NCBI RefSeq assembly: GCF_000513275.1 | Contig: NZ_CBVJ010000027.1 | Span: 62,001 to 126,000, forward strand | DNA: 64,000 bases | Reading direction: 5' to 3' | Source of the DNA: Paenibacillus gorillae | GTDB lineage: Bacteria; Bacillota; Bacilli; Paenibacillales; Paenibacillaceae | Shown here: one piece after another, positions 8,318 through 19,058 of the stretch | How the letters are laid out: every line of letters begins with the position of its first letter | How positions within the stretch are numbered: position 1 is the stretch's first letter | The notes under the pieces: generated by a model | The model's database searches: none | What the model was told of the DNA's origin: nothing | Seen by the model: the letters and a program-made list of their open reading frames with translations, nothing else | Position numbers and translations under genes: made by a program

Positions 8318-9394
8318 ATGATAACTTATGATGAGGCTGTAAAGATTAGTGATGCAGATTTAATTTTATTGGGATCAGAGCTGTATGGTTTAGACGGCTA
8401 CGAAATGAAGCGCATTCCGGCACATGACGGAGGGCGGAATATCGTTTATAGCTGCGAGAAAGATGGAGAAGAAGCAAAAATACTCAGAATCTCTTTCTAT
8501 CCTGACCGGAGCCGGGAAGACTTTCTGGCTGAATTGGAGTATATCCGGTATTTAGTAGAGCATGGTGCAATGGTCTCCGATGTAATTAGTTCCCTAAAGG
8601 GTAATCTGTTGGAAGAGATTGCTCATAGTCATCATACCTTTTTTATGTGCCTGTTCAAAAAGGCCAAAGGAAAATTGCTTGTGGAAAATCATTATCAATA
8701 TCGGGATGGAGTACCTCTTACCGAATATTTTTATAACTGCGGTAAGGCTCTAGGGAAACTGCATAAGTTGTCGAAAGAGTATAAGCCTGTCCACCGGCGG
8801 TATAGCTTTTTTGATAAATATAATGCCGAATATATGGATAAATTAATACCAGATTCCTTGTCTCATCTTAAGGAGAAGCTGGTGGAGCTTCTTGAAGCCT
8901 TAGAAGGATTGGAGAGAGATCGTGAGTCCTTTGGCATGCTCCACTTTGATTTCAACGATGGGAATTATTCGATTGATTTTGATAACGGGGATATAACGGT
9001 GTATGATTTCGATAATTCATGTTTCGGCTGGTATATGTATGAGCTGGCAGATATATGGATCAACGGAACAGGCTGGGTACAATTTGAACCAGACGCCGGC
9101 AAACGCAAGCAGTTTATGGATGATTATTATGCTTCCGTTCTCGAGGGTTACCGGTCCCAGAACCGTATCGATAATTCGATGTTGGAGAAGTTTCCTTTGT
9201 TTCTCAAAGCAACTCTCATGGAAGGTATTGTAGATTCCTTCGAGGTCATGCGGAACAACGGTGAAGAGCTTGAATGTGATGAAGAGTTGTCATACCGTAT
9301 CAAATGTCTGGAAGACGATATCCCGTATCGGGGATTTTTCCATGATATTTACTCGTGTGAGGCGCCCTTCCAGTATGAGGAACGAATTATTTAA
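8318..9394 (+). CDS. Aminoglycoside/choline-kinase-like phosphotransferase
   Basis: The C-terminal half has HFDFNDGN (the HxDxxxxN catalytic loop) and VYDFDNS (DFD metal-binding aspartate), as in the APH/choline kinase/HSK2 fold. ATG 8318 follows AGGAGG (8301-8306) and gives 358 aa. A frame extension to ATG 8276 exists but that start is inside a hairpin. Such enzymes transfer ATP phosphate to hydroxyls of small molecules, including antibiotics. The true substrate is unknown. The preceding leader ORF and hairpin suggest regulated translation. A strong terminator follows. Confidence 0.82.
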   Translation: MITYDEAVKISDADLILLGSELYGLDGYEMKRIPAHDGGRNIVYSCEKDGEEAKILRISFYPDRSREDFLAELEYIRYLVEHGAMVSDVISSLKGNLLEEIAHSHHTFFMCLFKKAKGKLLVENHYQYRDGVPLTEYFYNCGKALGKLHKLSKEYKPVHRRYSFFDKYNAEYMDKLIPDSLSHLKEKLVELLEALEGLERDRESFGMLHFDFNDGNYSIDFDNGDITVYDFDNSCFGWYMYELADIWINGTGWVQFEPDAGKRKQFMDDYYASVLEGYRSQNRIDNSMLEKFPLFLKATLMEGIVDSFEVMRNNGEELECDEELSYRIKCLEDDIPYRGFFHDIYSCEAPFQYEERII

Positions 9395-9423
9395 TGGTAT
9401 TCATGGTAAATACGAATTTCAAG

Positions 9424-9455
9424 AACCTTGTGCCGACAGAGCACAAGGTTTTTTT
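9424..9455 (+). terminator. Intrinsic terminator
   Basis: AACCTTGTGC (9424-9433) pairs perfectly with GCACAAGGTT (9441-9450), followed by TTTTT. It ends the phosphotransferase unit. Confidence 0.9.
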
Positions 9456-9559
9456 GACGGCAGCAGGTTGAAAATGATTTTATTCAAACCTTACCTATTA
9501 ACTAACGTTCCCCGCCTTTATTATGTAGGAGTAAACAAAATAAGAAAGGTGACGCTGGA

Positions 9560-10021
9560 ATGATATATGGCCATACAAAATGTGCAATGGAATATTCTGA
9601 GCGAGGCGCAATTGACGTATGGCTTCAATTGTTTTTAAGAAATGATGGAGGTAATATTGCTCTGGCAGACGGGTTATTGCGCGAGGACAGATTCTATTTT
9701 GGTCCAGTTCTTGCGGATATATCAGAGTTTGAAATCGAAGAAGGGGCCCCGTCCTATCTGACCGAAGCGAATGATATTCAGTGGTTTTTTCATAAGGTTG
9801 ATAAAATAAAGGAAGTTTACGGGGACTGGGACATCCCGCCTTTAATTGTTAATTATTCAGGCGGCAAGTATGAGATCAATGATGGGCGCCATCGTCATGA
9901 AGCATTGCGCCAAATGAAAATTAAGCATACACCGGTTGTCTTTTGGTCGAGCACTGAAGAGGACTATCGTTATATTATGAATCATTACGCAAGCAATAAT
10001 GATGACGTAAATGTTAAATGA
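9560..10021 (+). CDS. ParB/Srx-like nuclease-domain protein
   Basis: This 153-aa soluble protein ends with YEINDGRHRHEALRQMKIKHTPVVFW (about residues 104-129), the signature of the ParB N-terminal/Srx-like fold (xDGxHRxxAxxxxG). It is short and lacks the ParB DNA-binding helix-turn-helix. It is therefore more likely a stand-alone ParB-like nucleotide-binding domain than a partition protein. ATG 9560 follows AGAAAGGTGACG. Confidence 0.65.
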   Translation: MIYGHTKCAMEYSERGAIDVWLQLFLRNDGGNIALADGLLREDRFYFGPVLADISEFEIEEGAPSYLTEANDIQWFFHKVDKIKEVYGDWDIPPLIVNYSGGKYEINDGRHRHEALRQMKIKHTPVVFWSSTEEDYRYIMNHYASNNDDVNVK

Positions 10022-10093
10022 AGCAGCCAATTGATGAACCAAGCTGACGTATGAAAATGCTGCTCGGTTCAGTCACAGTATCTACTTAATTGC

Positions 10094-10137
10094 TGTGATT
10101 GCAATCACAACTGATGTACCTCTTCGGCCCGTATACT
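10094..10137 (+). promoter_or_regulatory. hmp promoter with Fnr/Crp-type site at about -41.5
   Basis: A perfect palindrome TGTGATTGCAATCACA (10094-10109) matches the TGTGA-N6-TCACA consensus used by Bacillus Fnr and by Crp. TATACT (10132-10137) is a good -10. A start about 7 bases later places the palindrome centre near -41.5, the class II activator position. No -35 hexamer is evident at the usual place, as expected for an activated promoter. Confidence 0.75.
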
Positions 10138-10176
10138 GGAGTCAAATCCAAACATGCTGAAAGAGGGGAATATATT

Positions 10177-11394
10177 ATGCTAAGCCAATCGACGATTGCT
10201 ACGATCAAATCTACGGTTCCTGTTCTGCAAATTCACGGCGTGGCTATTACAAAACGGTTTTATGAAATGCTCTTCGAGAGCCACCCGGAACTACTTAACA
10301 TATTCAATCATGCCAATCAAAAGCAAGGTAAACAGCAAACGGCACTTGCGAACGCGGTTTACGCAGCTGCGGCCAACATTGATAAGCTGGAATCCATACT
10401 TCCAGTAGTCAAAGGAATCGCTCATAAACACCGGAGTCTAGGTGTCAAGCCGGAGCACTATCCAATCGTCGGCCAACATTTGCTGGCTGCAATCAAAGAT
10501 GTGCTAGGAGATGCCGCAACTGATGAAATTATTAATGCATGGGCGGATGCTTATGGCGTAATCGCCAGCGTATTCATTGATGTTGAGAAGGAAATGTATA
10601 CAGAGGCGGCAGCACAGCTTGGAGGATGGGATGGTTTTCGTCCATTCAAGGTGGAGCGAAAAGTGGAAGAGAGCGACGTCATTACTTCATTTTACCTGGT
10701 ACCGGAAGACGGCGGCTCTATTGCGACATTCGAGCCCGGCCAGTATCTGAGTATGAAAATAGACATTCCGGGAGAAAATCATTCACATATCCGCCAATAC
10801 AGCTTATCAGGTACACCGGGTCTTCCATTTTATCGCGTCTCCATTAAACGGGAGGATGGGAGAAGTGATCATTCAGACGGCCGGGTATCCGTCTATCTGC
10901 ATAAGACAATTCAAGCGGGTGATTTGCTTCATATTTCCGCCCCAGCGGGTAATTTCAAGCTGGATCAGGAAGATACACGTCCAATCGTGCTTATCAGCGG
11001 CGGCGTTGGCCTTACGCCAATGGTCAGTATGCTTCGTACGCTTGCGGGCACGAAAGCGAATCGCAGCGTAACGTTTATCCATGCCGCACAGCACGGCGGT
11101 GTTCACGCATTGAAAGCTGAGGTCGAGGAATTGGTTAGCCAGCACCCGGCATATTCGGCCTATTTTATTTACAATAATCCGACCGATGAAGATCGGGAAA
11201 CGAAAGCATTCCATAAAGAAGGCTATATCGATCTGCCTTGGCTGCAGGAGGTTGTTCCTTCAAAAGATGCGAAATATTATTTCTGTGGTCCGCTGCCATT
11301 TATGAAAGCCGTCAACCTAGCATTGAAGGATTGGGGAACTCCATCCGAAGACATTCATTTCGAATTTTTCGGACCGGCTGGAGCGCTGGATTAA
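10177..11394 (+). CDS. hmp: Flavohaemoglobin, nitric oxide dioxygenase
   Basis: Hmp oxidises NO to nitrate using O2, haem, FAD and NADPH. The start is ATG 10177 (MLSQSTIATIKSTVPVL) behind GAGGGG, giving 405 aa, the normal length; the frame runs further upstream but without a ribosome site. The globin domain (about 1-140) has proximal-side AHKHRSLGV. The FAD domain contains RQYSLS, and the NAD domain has GGVGLTPMVSML and CGPLPFMK near the C-terminus. The upstream Fnr-type site and the convergent Crp/Fnr gene 6 bp downstream point to redox or NO-responsive control. Confidence 0.95.
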   Translation: MLSQSTIATIKSTVPVLQIHGVAITKRFYEMLFESHPELLNIFNHANQKQGKQQTALANAVYAAAANIDKLESILPVVKGIAHKHRSLGVKPEHYPIVGQHLLAAIKDVLGDAATDEIINAWADAYGVIASVFIDVEKEMYTEAAAQLGGWDGFRPFKVERKVEESDVITSFYLVPEDGGSIATFEPGQYLSMKIDIPGENHSHIRQYSLSGTPGLPFYRVSIKREDGRSDHSDGRVSVYLHKTIQAGDLLHISAPAGNFKLDQEDTRPIVLISGGVGLTPMVSMLRTLAGTKANRSVTFIHAAQHGGVHALKAEVEELVSQHPAYSAYFIYNNPTDEDRETKAFHKEGYIDLPWLQEVVPSKDAKYYFCGPLPFMKAVNLALKDWGTPSEDIHFEFFGPAGALD

Positions 11395-11400
11395 GCCGTT

Positions 11401-11907
11401 TTATTCACCGGTCAGCTGCGCCCGCAGCAGCCGATTTACAGTTTCGCGGCGCAAGCCGATTAGTTGACCAATCTCATCCTGTGTCAGTACGTCAGTTATT
11501 GAAGCTGGTTCAATATAGAGGCGAAACCATGCTTGCAGCGCCTGTAGTTTGCGAGCCGGGGTTAATTGAGTAAGCTGATCGATACGCTGCTGCATAGTGC
11601 GCAGTTTGTCCTGCAGCAGCAACGCGATGTCCCGGTACCGTTCCGGACTCTCTTGCAGCTGCCGATACCATTCAGCCGCAGATATGACTTCGATCTCTGA
11701 AGCAACCAGAGCGACAGCGGTGCCGAAGTAGGGATTCGGGCTGACCAGGGAGTGATGGGGAATTGTCTCATTAGGTGTAATGATGTTGACAATTAAGGGC
11801 GTTCCATCTGCATGGACGCGAACGATCTTAAGCAAGCCGCTCTTCAGATGAAAGAGAGGACCGGATTCTCCTTGGCGAAACAAAACTTCACCTTTATTTA
11901 ATTGCAT
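11401..11907 (-). CDS. Crp/Fnr family transcription regulator
   Basis: This is a 168-aa protein with a cyclic-nucleotide-binding-like beta barrel (GEVLFRQGESG at the start) and a C-terminal winged helix with LTQDEIGQLIGLRRETVNRLL. The recognition helix keeps the R-E-x-x-x-R residues that read TGTGA half-sites. It has no cysteine, so it cannot carry the Fnr iron-sulfur cluster. It is shorter than usual (about 220 aa) at the N-terminus, although the ATG has a good AAGGAG. It is convergent with hmp, whose promoter has a TGTGA-N6-TCACA site, so it is the likely regulator of hmp. Confidence 0.85.
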   Translation of the reverse strand: MQLNKGEVLFRQGESGPLFHLKSGLLKIVRVHADGTPLIVNIITPNETIPHHSLVSPNPYFGTAVALVASEIEVISAAEWYRQLQESPERYRDIALLLQDKLRTMQQRIDQLTQLTPARKLQALQAWFRLYIEPASITDVLTQDEIGQLIGLRRETVNRLLRAQLTGE

Positions 11908-11944
11908 GACGAAACTCCTTCATATGTAGAAACATGATGACTCC

Positions 11945-11973
11945 AATATATAATTGCTGGCGCCGAACTTCAA
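11945..11973 (-). promoter_or_regulatory. Promoter of the Crp/Fnr gene
   Basis: On the minus strand TTGAAG (11973-11968) and TATATT (11950-11945) are separated by 17 bp. AACCC/GGGTT inverted halves (11972-11986) overlap the upstream edge. Confidence 0.55.
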
Positions 11974-12011
11974 CCCGAATTGGGTTAATAATTTCATATG
12001 TAAAATCAAAA

Positions 12012-12039
12012 AAAGAACCTGAGTATACTCAGGTTCTTT
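12012..12039. repeat. 28-bp perfect palindrome upstream of the rph promoter
   Basis: AAAGAACCTGAG (12012-12023) and CTCAGGTTCTTT (12028-12039) are perfect inverted copies around TATA. On the minus strand seven T follow, so it could terminate leftward transcription. On the plus strand it sits five bases upstream of the -35 of rph, as an operator or antibiotic-response element might. Confidence 0.7.
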
Positions 12040-12043
12040 CATA

Positions 12044-12072
12044 TTGCACATCAATAGACATGATGATATAAT
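12044..12072 (+). promoter_or_regulatory. rph promoter
   Basis: TTGCAC (12044-12049) and TATAAT (12067-12072) are 17 bp apart. The leader of about 115 nt holds an inverted repeat TTGTAAAA (12088-12095) / TTTTACAA (12115-12122). Confidence 0.65.
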
Positions 12073-12181
12073 CATTTTGCGATTATTTTGTAAAAAATGA
12101 GTGAAGTAAGTCTATTTTACAATTTAATCTTATCATGCCAGTCAGCTTTGTGTCAAATGTTTTTCTCAATTTAATGGTTAG

Positions 12182-14807
<2,626 letters not shown>

Positions 14808-14815
14808 GTCTAGAG

Positions 14816-14938
14816 CGATAAGTTGAATGGTACAGCACGACTTGAGAAGCTATCTGAAGAGGAAAAAACTTCTCCGATTTATCTCAAAAAATAGCTTTTG
14901 GCCGAATGACGGAAGATAAAGTTACCGGGGAACAATAA
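14816..14938 (+). pseudogene. Remnant of a MarR-like regulator C-terminus
   Basis: Conceptual reading gives LEKLSEEEKTSPIYLKK, then after a frame change IAFGRMTEDKVTGEQ and a stop at 14938. This resembles the final helix of MarR-type regulators (LSEEE..L..LL.K). There is no start codon or DNA-binding domain, and one frameshift is needed. It is a short decayed fragment just downstream of the broken rph gene. Confidence 0.35.
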
Positions 14939-15014
14939 CTTAAGCAATCCGAATGAATGAGCGGCTGCCAGTATTCAATCCAATAGGTCCGATGAGAAAA
15001 GAGGGCAATACGTT

Positions 15015-15896
15015 ATGGTCGATTTCGAATGGTATAGAAGTTTTATCGCCATTTTTAAACATAATTCCGTTTCCGAGGCTGCAAAATCCAGAATTATGAC
15101 CCAGCCTGCTATGAGCCAGCATCTTGCTTCCCTCGAAGCTGAGGTTGGGGAGCAATTGTTTACGAGAGCCAATCGCAGGTTGTCACCAACCGAACGGGGA
15201 AAACAGCTGTACAGTCAGTTAGCCCCGCTTATCGAGTCGCTGGAGGAAGCGACGATGGAATTGAAATCTCCGCTGCCTCCGACAATGAAGGTTATGAGGG
15301 TCGGGGCATCGCCAGCCATGTTTATTGAGAGGATTGTGAAGCAACTAACGCAGCCAGATTTAAGTATAATCACTTATTTTGGAATGGCAGACCAGTTGCT
15401 GGAGCTTCTGAAAGAAGATAAGGTCGATCTCATCATGACCTCCAAAAAAATTCCTTCTCCAGGTATTGAATATGTTAAATTTCTGGAAGAAAGATTTGTT
15501 GTTATAGCGCCTGCCGGAATAGAGGTTCCAGAAGCCGTTACGTTAAAGGAAAGAGAGCAGTGGCTGTCCGAGCAGCGTTGGATTAGTTATGGTCTTGAGC
15601 TTCCGATCATTCGCGGATATTGGAGGGAGTACTTCAAGAAGCGACCTCTCATTAAGCCGACTCACGTTATTCCAAGCCTACATCTAATCTTGAGGGCGAT
15701 TGAGGAGGGAGCGGGGCTAAGTCTGCTGCCAACCTATATGCTGGAGCATTTCAAACAGGATGAACAAAGGTGGAAGCTTGTTTTTGAGGATTTGGCGATT
15801 CATAACGATCTTCTGCTGGGATACCATTCAAAAAATAAGCATTCCCTTGAGTTAAATGAGTTTATCGACACGATAAAAGAGAACAAAACAGGATGA
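15015..15896 (+). CDS. LysR family transcription regulator
   Basis: This 293-aa protein has an N-terminal winged helix-turn-helix (SVSEAAKSRIMTQPAMSQHLASLE, residues 19-42), the LysR hallmark, and a C-terminal substrate-binding-like domain. ATG 15015 follows GAGGGCAATACGTT. The next gene, an old-yellow-enzyme-type reductase, lies 151 bp downstream on the same strand. It is a plausible target, although a terminator lies between them. The effector is unknown. Confidence 0.88.
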   Translation: MVDFEWYRSFIAIFKHNSVSEAAKSRIMTQPAMSQHLASLEAEVGEQLFTRANRRLSPTERGKQLYSQLAPLIESLEEATMELKSPLPPTMKVMRVGASPAMFIERIVKQLTQPDLSIITYFGMADQLLELLKEDKVDLIMTSKKIPSPGIEYVKFLEERFVVIAPAGIEVPEAVTLKEREQWLSEQRWISYGLELPIIRGYWREYFKKRPLIKPTHVIPSLHLILRAIEEGAGLSLLPTYMLEHFKQDEQRWKLVFEDLAIHNDLLLGYHSKNKHSLELNEFIDTIKENKTG

Positions 15897-15920
15897 ACGA
15901 GTCGCGTTCATCCTGTTTTT
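15887..15920 (+). terminator. Intrinsic terminator overlapping the LysR stop codon
   Basis: AACAGGATGAAC (15887-15898) pairs perfectly with GTTCATCCTGTT (15906-15917), followed by a T-run to 15920. The stop TGA (15894-15896) is inside the left arm. Confidence 0.9.
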
Positions 15921-16047
15921 CGTTATAATCGCATTAGCGAACTATAAATTTATTTATACAAAAAGCTCTATTTTATAATTGGATTGATAAATCAGACTGG
16001 GTATATAATACGAGAGCAATCACATCCAATATTATAGGGAGAAGATA

Positions 16048-17085
16048 ATGATGAATCATTTGTTCACACCATATAAGCTGAAAGAACTGGAACTGAAAAA
16101 CCGAATCGTTATGCCTCCAATGTGTCAATATGCTGTCTTGAATAAGGATGGCATCGCCCATGACTGGCATTATCATCACTATGTAAGCCGTGCAATTGGC
16201 GGGGCTGGACTTATTATTATTGAAATGACTGACATTGATCCGGATGGCCGAACGACAGATCTCGATCTTGGTCTGTGGTCCGACGAGCATATCGCTCCTC
16301 TAAAGCGTATCATTGACGCTTGCCATCAATATGGTGCGAAGGTTGGCATACAGATTGCCCATGCAGGACGTAAAGCTGAAGATGCTGAATTGCCGGTAGC
16401 TCCATCTGCCATTGCGTATGATGATAAATCCAAGATACCCCATGCACTGACAACTGAAGAAACGAAGGAAATGGTTGAGAAGTTCCGTTTGACTGCAGAA
16501 CGTGCGGTCAAAGCGGGAGTGGACACGATTGAGCTTCATGCTGCGCACGGCTACCTGATCCATCAATTCCAGTCTCCCTATACGAACAAACGTACAGACG
16601 AATATGGCGATGATCCAACATTGTTCGGCAAGCAGGTCATTAAAGCTGTGAAGAGTATAATGCCGGAAAAGATGCCGCTTATTATGCGCATATCCGCAAG
16701 AGAGTATGTAGACGGCGGTTATGGCATTGAGGAAAGCATCGCCTTCTCCAAAGCTTATCAGGATGCGGGTGTTGATCTGTTCCATGTGAGCTCCGGCGGT
16801 GAAGGTCCGATTCTAGCCCATGGCAAACCGGGAACTCACGCGGCGTATCAAGTGCCATTGGCAAGAGAAATTCGAAGTGCATTGAACGTGCCTGTCATTG
16901 CCGTGGGAAGACTGGATGAACCGGTATTAGCCAATGCCGTTATCGGCAATGAAGAAGCGGATCTCGTCGCGGTTGGCCGGGGGATGCTGAGAAACCCTTA
17001 TTGGGCTTTAGAGGCAGCCGTGACAATTGGCAAGGAAACAGAAATTCCCGGTGTATATGGTGCGGGATTTAGTCTGAAAAAGTAG
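16048..17085 (+). CDS. namA: NADPH dehydrogenase, old yellow enzyme family (YqjM/NamA-like)
   Basis: This 345-aa FMN enzyme follows B. subtilis YqjM along its length: LKNRIVMPPMC (redox-tuning Cys), IQIAHAGRKAE, the active-site pair HAAHGYLIHQF, and VGRGMLRNPYW. It reduces activated C=C bonds of alpha,beta-unsaturated carbonyls and some nitro compounds with NADPH. It usually responds to electrophile stress. The start has AGGGAG six bases before ATG 16048. A possible -10 TATAAT is at 16004-16009. The upstream LysR gene is a candidate regulator. Confidence 0.88.
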   Translation: MMNHLFTPYKLKELELKNRIVMPPMCQYAVLNKDGIAHDWHYHHYVSRAIGGAGLIIIEMTDIDPDGRTTDLDLGLWSDEHIAPLKRIIDACHQYGAKVGIQIAHAGRKAEDAELPVAPSAIAYDDKSKIPHALTTEETKEMVEKFRLTAERAVKAGVDTIELHAAHGYLIHQFQSPYTNKRTDEYGDDPTLFGKQVIKAVKSIMPEKMPLIMRISAREYVDGGYGIEESIAFSKAYQDAGVDLFHVSSGGEGPILAHGKPGTHAAYQVPLAREIRSALNVPVIAVGRLDEPVLANAVIGNEEADLVAVGRGMLRNPYWALEAAVTIGKETEIPGVYGAGFSLKK

Positions 17086-17099
17086 TTGGATCGTTGGAG

Positions 17100-17132
17100 G
17101 AAGCACTGCTTACGAGCGGTGCTTCTTTTTTT
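17100..17132 (+). terminator. Intrinsic terminator
   Basis: GAAGCACTGC (17100-17109) pairs with GCGGTGCTTC (17116-17125) with one T-G pair, followed by seven T. It lies between convergent namA and an AraC gene. Confidence 0.9.
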
Positions 17133-17149
17133 GCATACCCTCGATAAAT

Positions 17150-18085
17150 TCAGCTAGTTATGTCTGAGCTTGCATTAGAACTCAGAATCGTCTGAATATC
17201 CAGCATCGGCGGTCGGCCGTATACACGGGCATATTCCCGGCTGAATTGGGAGGGGCTTTCGTATCCAACGCGAAAGGCGGCATCAGAGGCTTGTACCGTT
17301 TCCGTTAGCATAAGACGTCGGGCTTCTTGTAAACGAACGGTTTTCTGATATTGCAGCGGGCTCATTTCTGTCACGCGCTTAAAATGTTTGTGAAACGCCG
17401 ATGTACTCATATTTACGGACTTTGCAAGCTGATCGATCGCAAGAGGACGGTCGAATTGCCTGTTAATCTGCTGGATCGCTTGGGCGATGTTATGGGCTTG
17501 ACTGCCGATAATTGCGAATTGATGAATTTGCGCGCCTTGTTCGCCTTGAAGTACACGATATAGAATTTCGCGAATGACAAGGGGCGCTAGAATCGAAATA
17601 TCCCCTGGTTCATCCAGCAGCTTCAGTAGCCGAACGATAGCTTCGAGCAAGGCTGGCGCCGTACGGCTTACGGCTATGCCCCGACTGGCCTTCGACGGAA
17701 CAGCTGCGGGATCGGAGGTCTTTTTCACAATGTCTAATATGACGTCGGAGTCAAAGCTTAGTCTCAAGCTTAGATGGGGGGCTTCTTGTGAAGCTTTGAG
17801 AATTCGGCTAATGATCGGCAATTCAACGGAAATGACGAGGTATGTCGAAGGGTCGTATGTATAGATTTCGTCTGCCAGTGCAGCTGTTTTGGCTCCTTGT
17901 ACCACGACGCAAATGGAGGGCTTATATACAGATTCAATGGGCTCAGCCAACTGCGTAGCGTGCATTAACGATAAGGAAGGTATGGCTGTCTGATAAGTGC
18001 CGCCAGATGGGGCATGGCGTCGAATCAGGAGCTTTAATTGCTGCAAGACTTCTTCAAGCCGAGCAGGTTCATTATGTTCATTCAT
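17150..18085 (-). CDS. AraC family regulator (AraC_N type)
   Basis: The 311-aa product has an N-terminal cupin-like effector domain with the YKPSICVVVQGAK motif typical of the AraC_N family (about 53-65). It has two C-terminal helix-turn-helix units (LAIDQLAKSVNMSTSAFHKHFK and AFRVGYESPSQFSREYARVYG). The minus-strand ATG has TAGGAG eight bases upstream. It is divergent from an SDR gene starting at 18257, which is its likely target. Such regulators commonly control neighbouring dehydrogenases responding to aldehydes or other toxic compounds. Confidence 0.88.
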   Translation of the reverse strand: MNEHNEPARLEEVLQQLKLLIRRHAPSGGTYQTAIPSLSLMHATQLAEPIESVYKPSICVVVQGAKTAALADEIYTYDPSTYLVISVELPIISRILKASQEAPHLSLRLSFDSDVILDIVKKTSDPAAVPSKASRGIAVSRTAPALLEAIVRLLKLLDEPGDISILAPLVIREILYRVLQGEQGAQIHQFAIIGSQAHNIAQAIQQINRQFDRPLAIDQLAKSVNMSTSAFHKHFKRVTEMSPLQYQKTVRLQEARRLMLTETVQASDAAFRVGYESPSQFSREYARVYGRPPMLDIQTILSSNASSDITS

Positions 18086-18256
18086 GTTACCGGCTCCTAT
18101 CTTAAGAAAGATGTTCGTTGCTTATTATTATATGGAGACAGAAGAGAATTAGGCAAGCATCCAATAGAATTGATCTAACGGCTTAATAGCTACGCTTATT
18201 ATACTAAAATAGCAAATGAATGATAAATATCTTTTACAAACAAAGGGGCGGAGACC

Positions 18257-18994
18257 ATGAATTTGAATGGAAAAGTTGCGATTGTGACAGGGGCATCGCG
18301 TGGTATAGGCCGGCAAGCGGCGATTCAACTGGCGCAATCCGGGGTGAAGGTGGCTGTTAATTATTCCTCGAACAAAGCTAAAGCGGATGAGGTTGTTCAA
18401 TTCATTGAGCAATTTGGCGGACAAGCAGTCGCCATTCGCGCCGACGTAAGCAAAGTGAACGAAGTTGAAGCCATGTTCTCGGAGACGATCGAAAAATTTG
18501 GGCGGATCGATATTCTAGTCAATAATGCTGCCATTATGGAATGCAAGGCTATCGCGGATGTGACGGAGGAGATGTTCGACCGGCATTTCGCAATTAATGT
18601 GAAAGGCACTTATTTCGCTTGTCAGCAAGCGATGGAGCATATGGGAAATGGCGGGACGATCATCAACTTCTCGACCTCTGTATCAGGAGCGATGCTTCCG
18701 ACCTACAGCGTCTACGCCGCAACGAAAGGGGCAGTCGAGCAGTTGACTCGCCAGTTAGCCAAAGAATTTAGCTCGAAAGACATCGTTATCAATTGCATAG
18801 CACCGGGTCAAGTATCAACGGAATTATTCTTGAATGGAAAATCACAGGAGCTAATTGATTCTTTCAGCCGGATGAATGCCTTTGGCCGGCTTGGAGAACC
18901 GGAGGACATCGCAAACGCAATAGAGCTTCTCGTCAGTGACAAAGCACGTTGGATAACGGGTCAGACGATTCGTATAAATGGCGGGTTCAACTGA
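18257..18994 (+). CDS. Short-chain dehydrogenase/reductase
   Basis: This 245-aa classical SDR has the NAD(P) motif TGASRGIG (residues 11-18), NNAA (about 88-91), a catalytic Ser in NFSTSVS and YSVYAATK, and a C-terminal ITGQTIRINGGF that is typical of FabG-like reductases. It starts at ATG 18257 behind GGGGCGGAG. It is divergent from the AraC regulator and followed by an MFS efflux gene, so it probably belongs to a small inducible detoxification unit. Confidence 0.9.
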   Translation: MNLNGKVAIVTGASRGIGRQAAIQLAQSGVKVAVNYSSNKAKADEVVQFIEQFGGQAVAIRADVSKVNEVEAMFSETIEKFGRIDILVNNAAIMECKAIADVTEEMFDRHFAINVKGTYFACQQAMEHMGNGGTIINFSTSVSGAMLPTYSVYAATKGAVEQLTRQLAKEFSSKDIVINCIAPGQVSTELFLNGKSQELIDSFSRMNAFGRLGEPEDIANAIELLVSDKARWITGQTIRINGGFN

Positions 18995-19058
18995 GTATTC
19001 CAAGTATACGTCAATATCATTCATGGTTGTTCATGCAACAGGAAAGGAACTAACTTTC

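Noticed and set aside
12012..12039. Palindrome as terminator of an upstream plus-strand gene
   Set aside because: No plus-strand gene precedes it closely, and the T-run lies on the minus strand. Its place next to the rph -35 favours a regulatory role or a block to antisense transcription.
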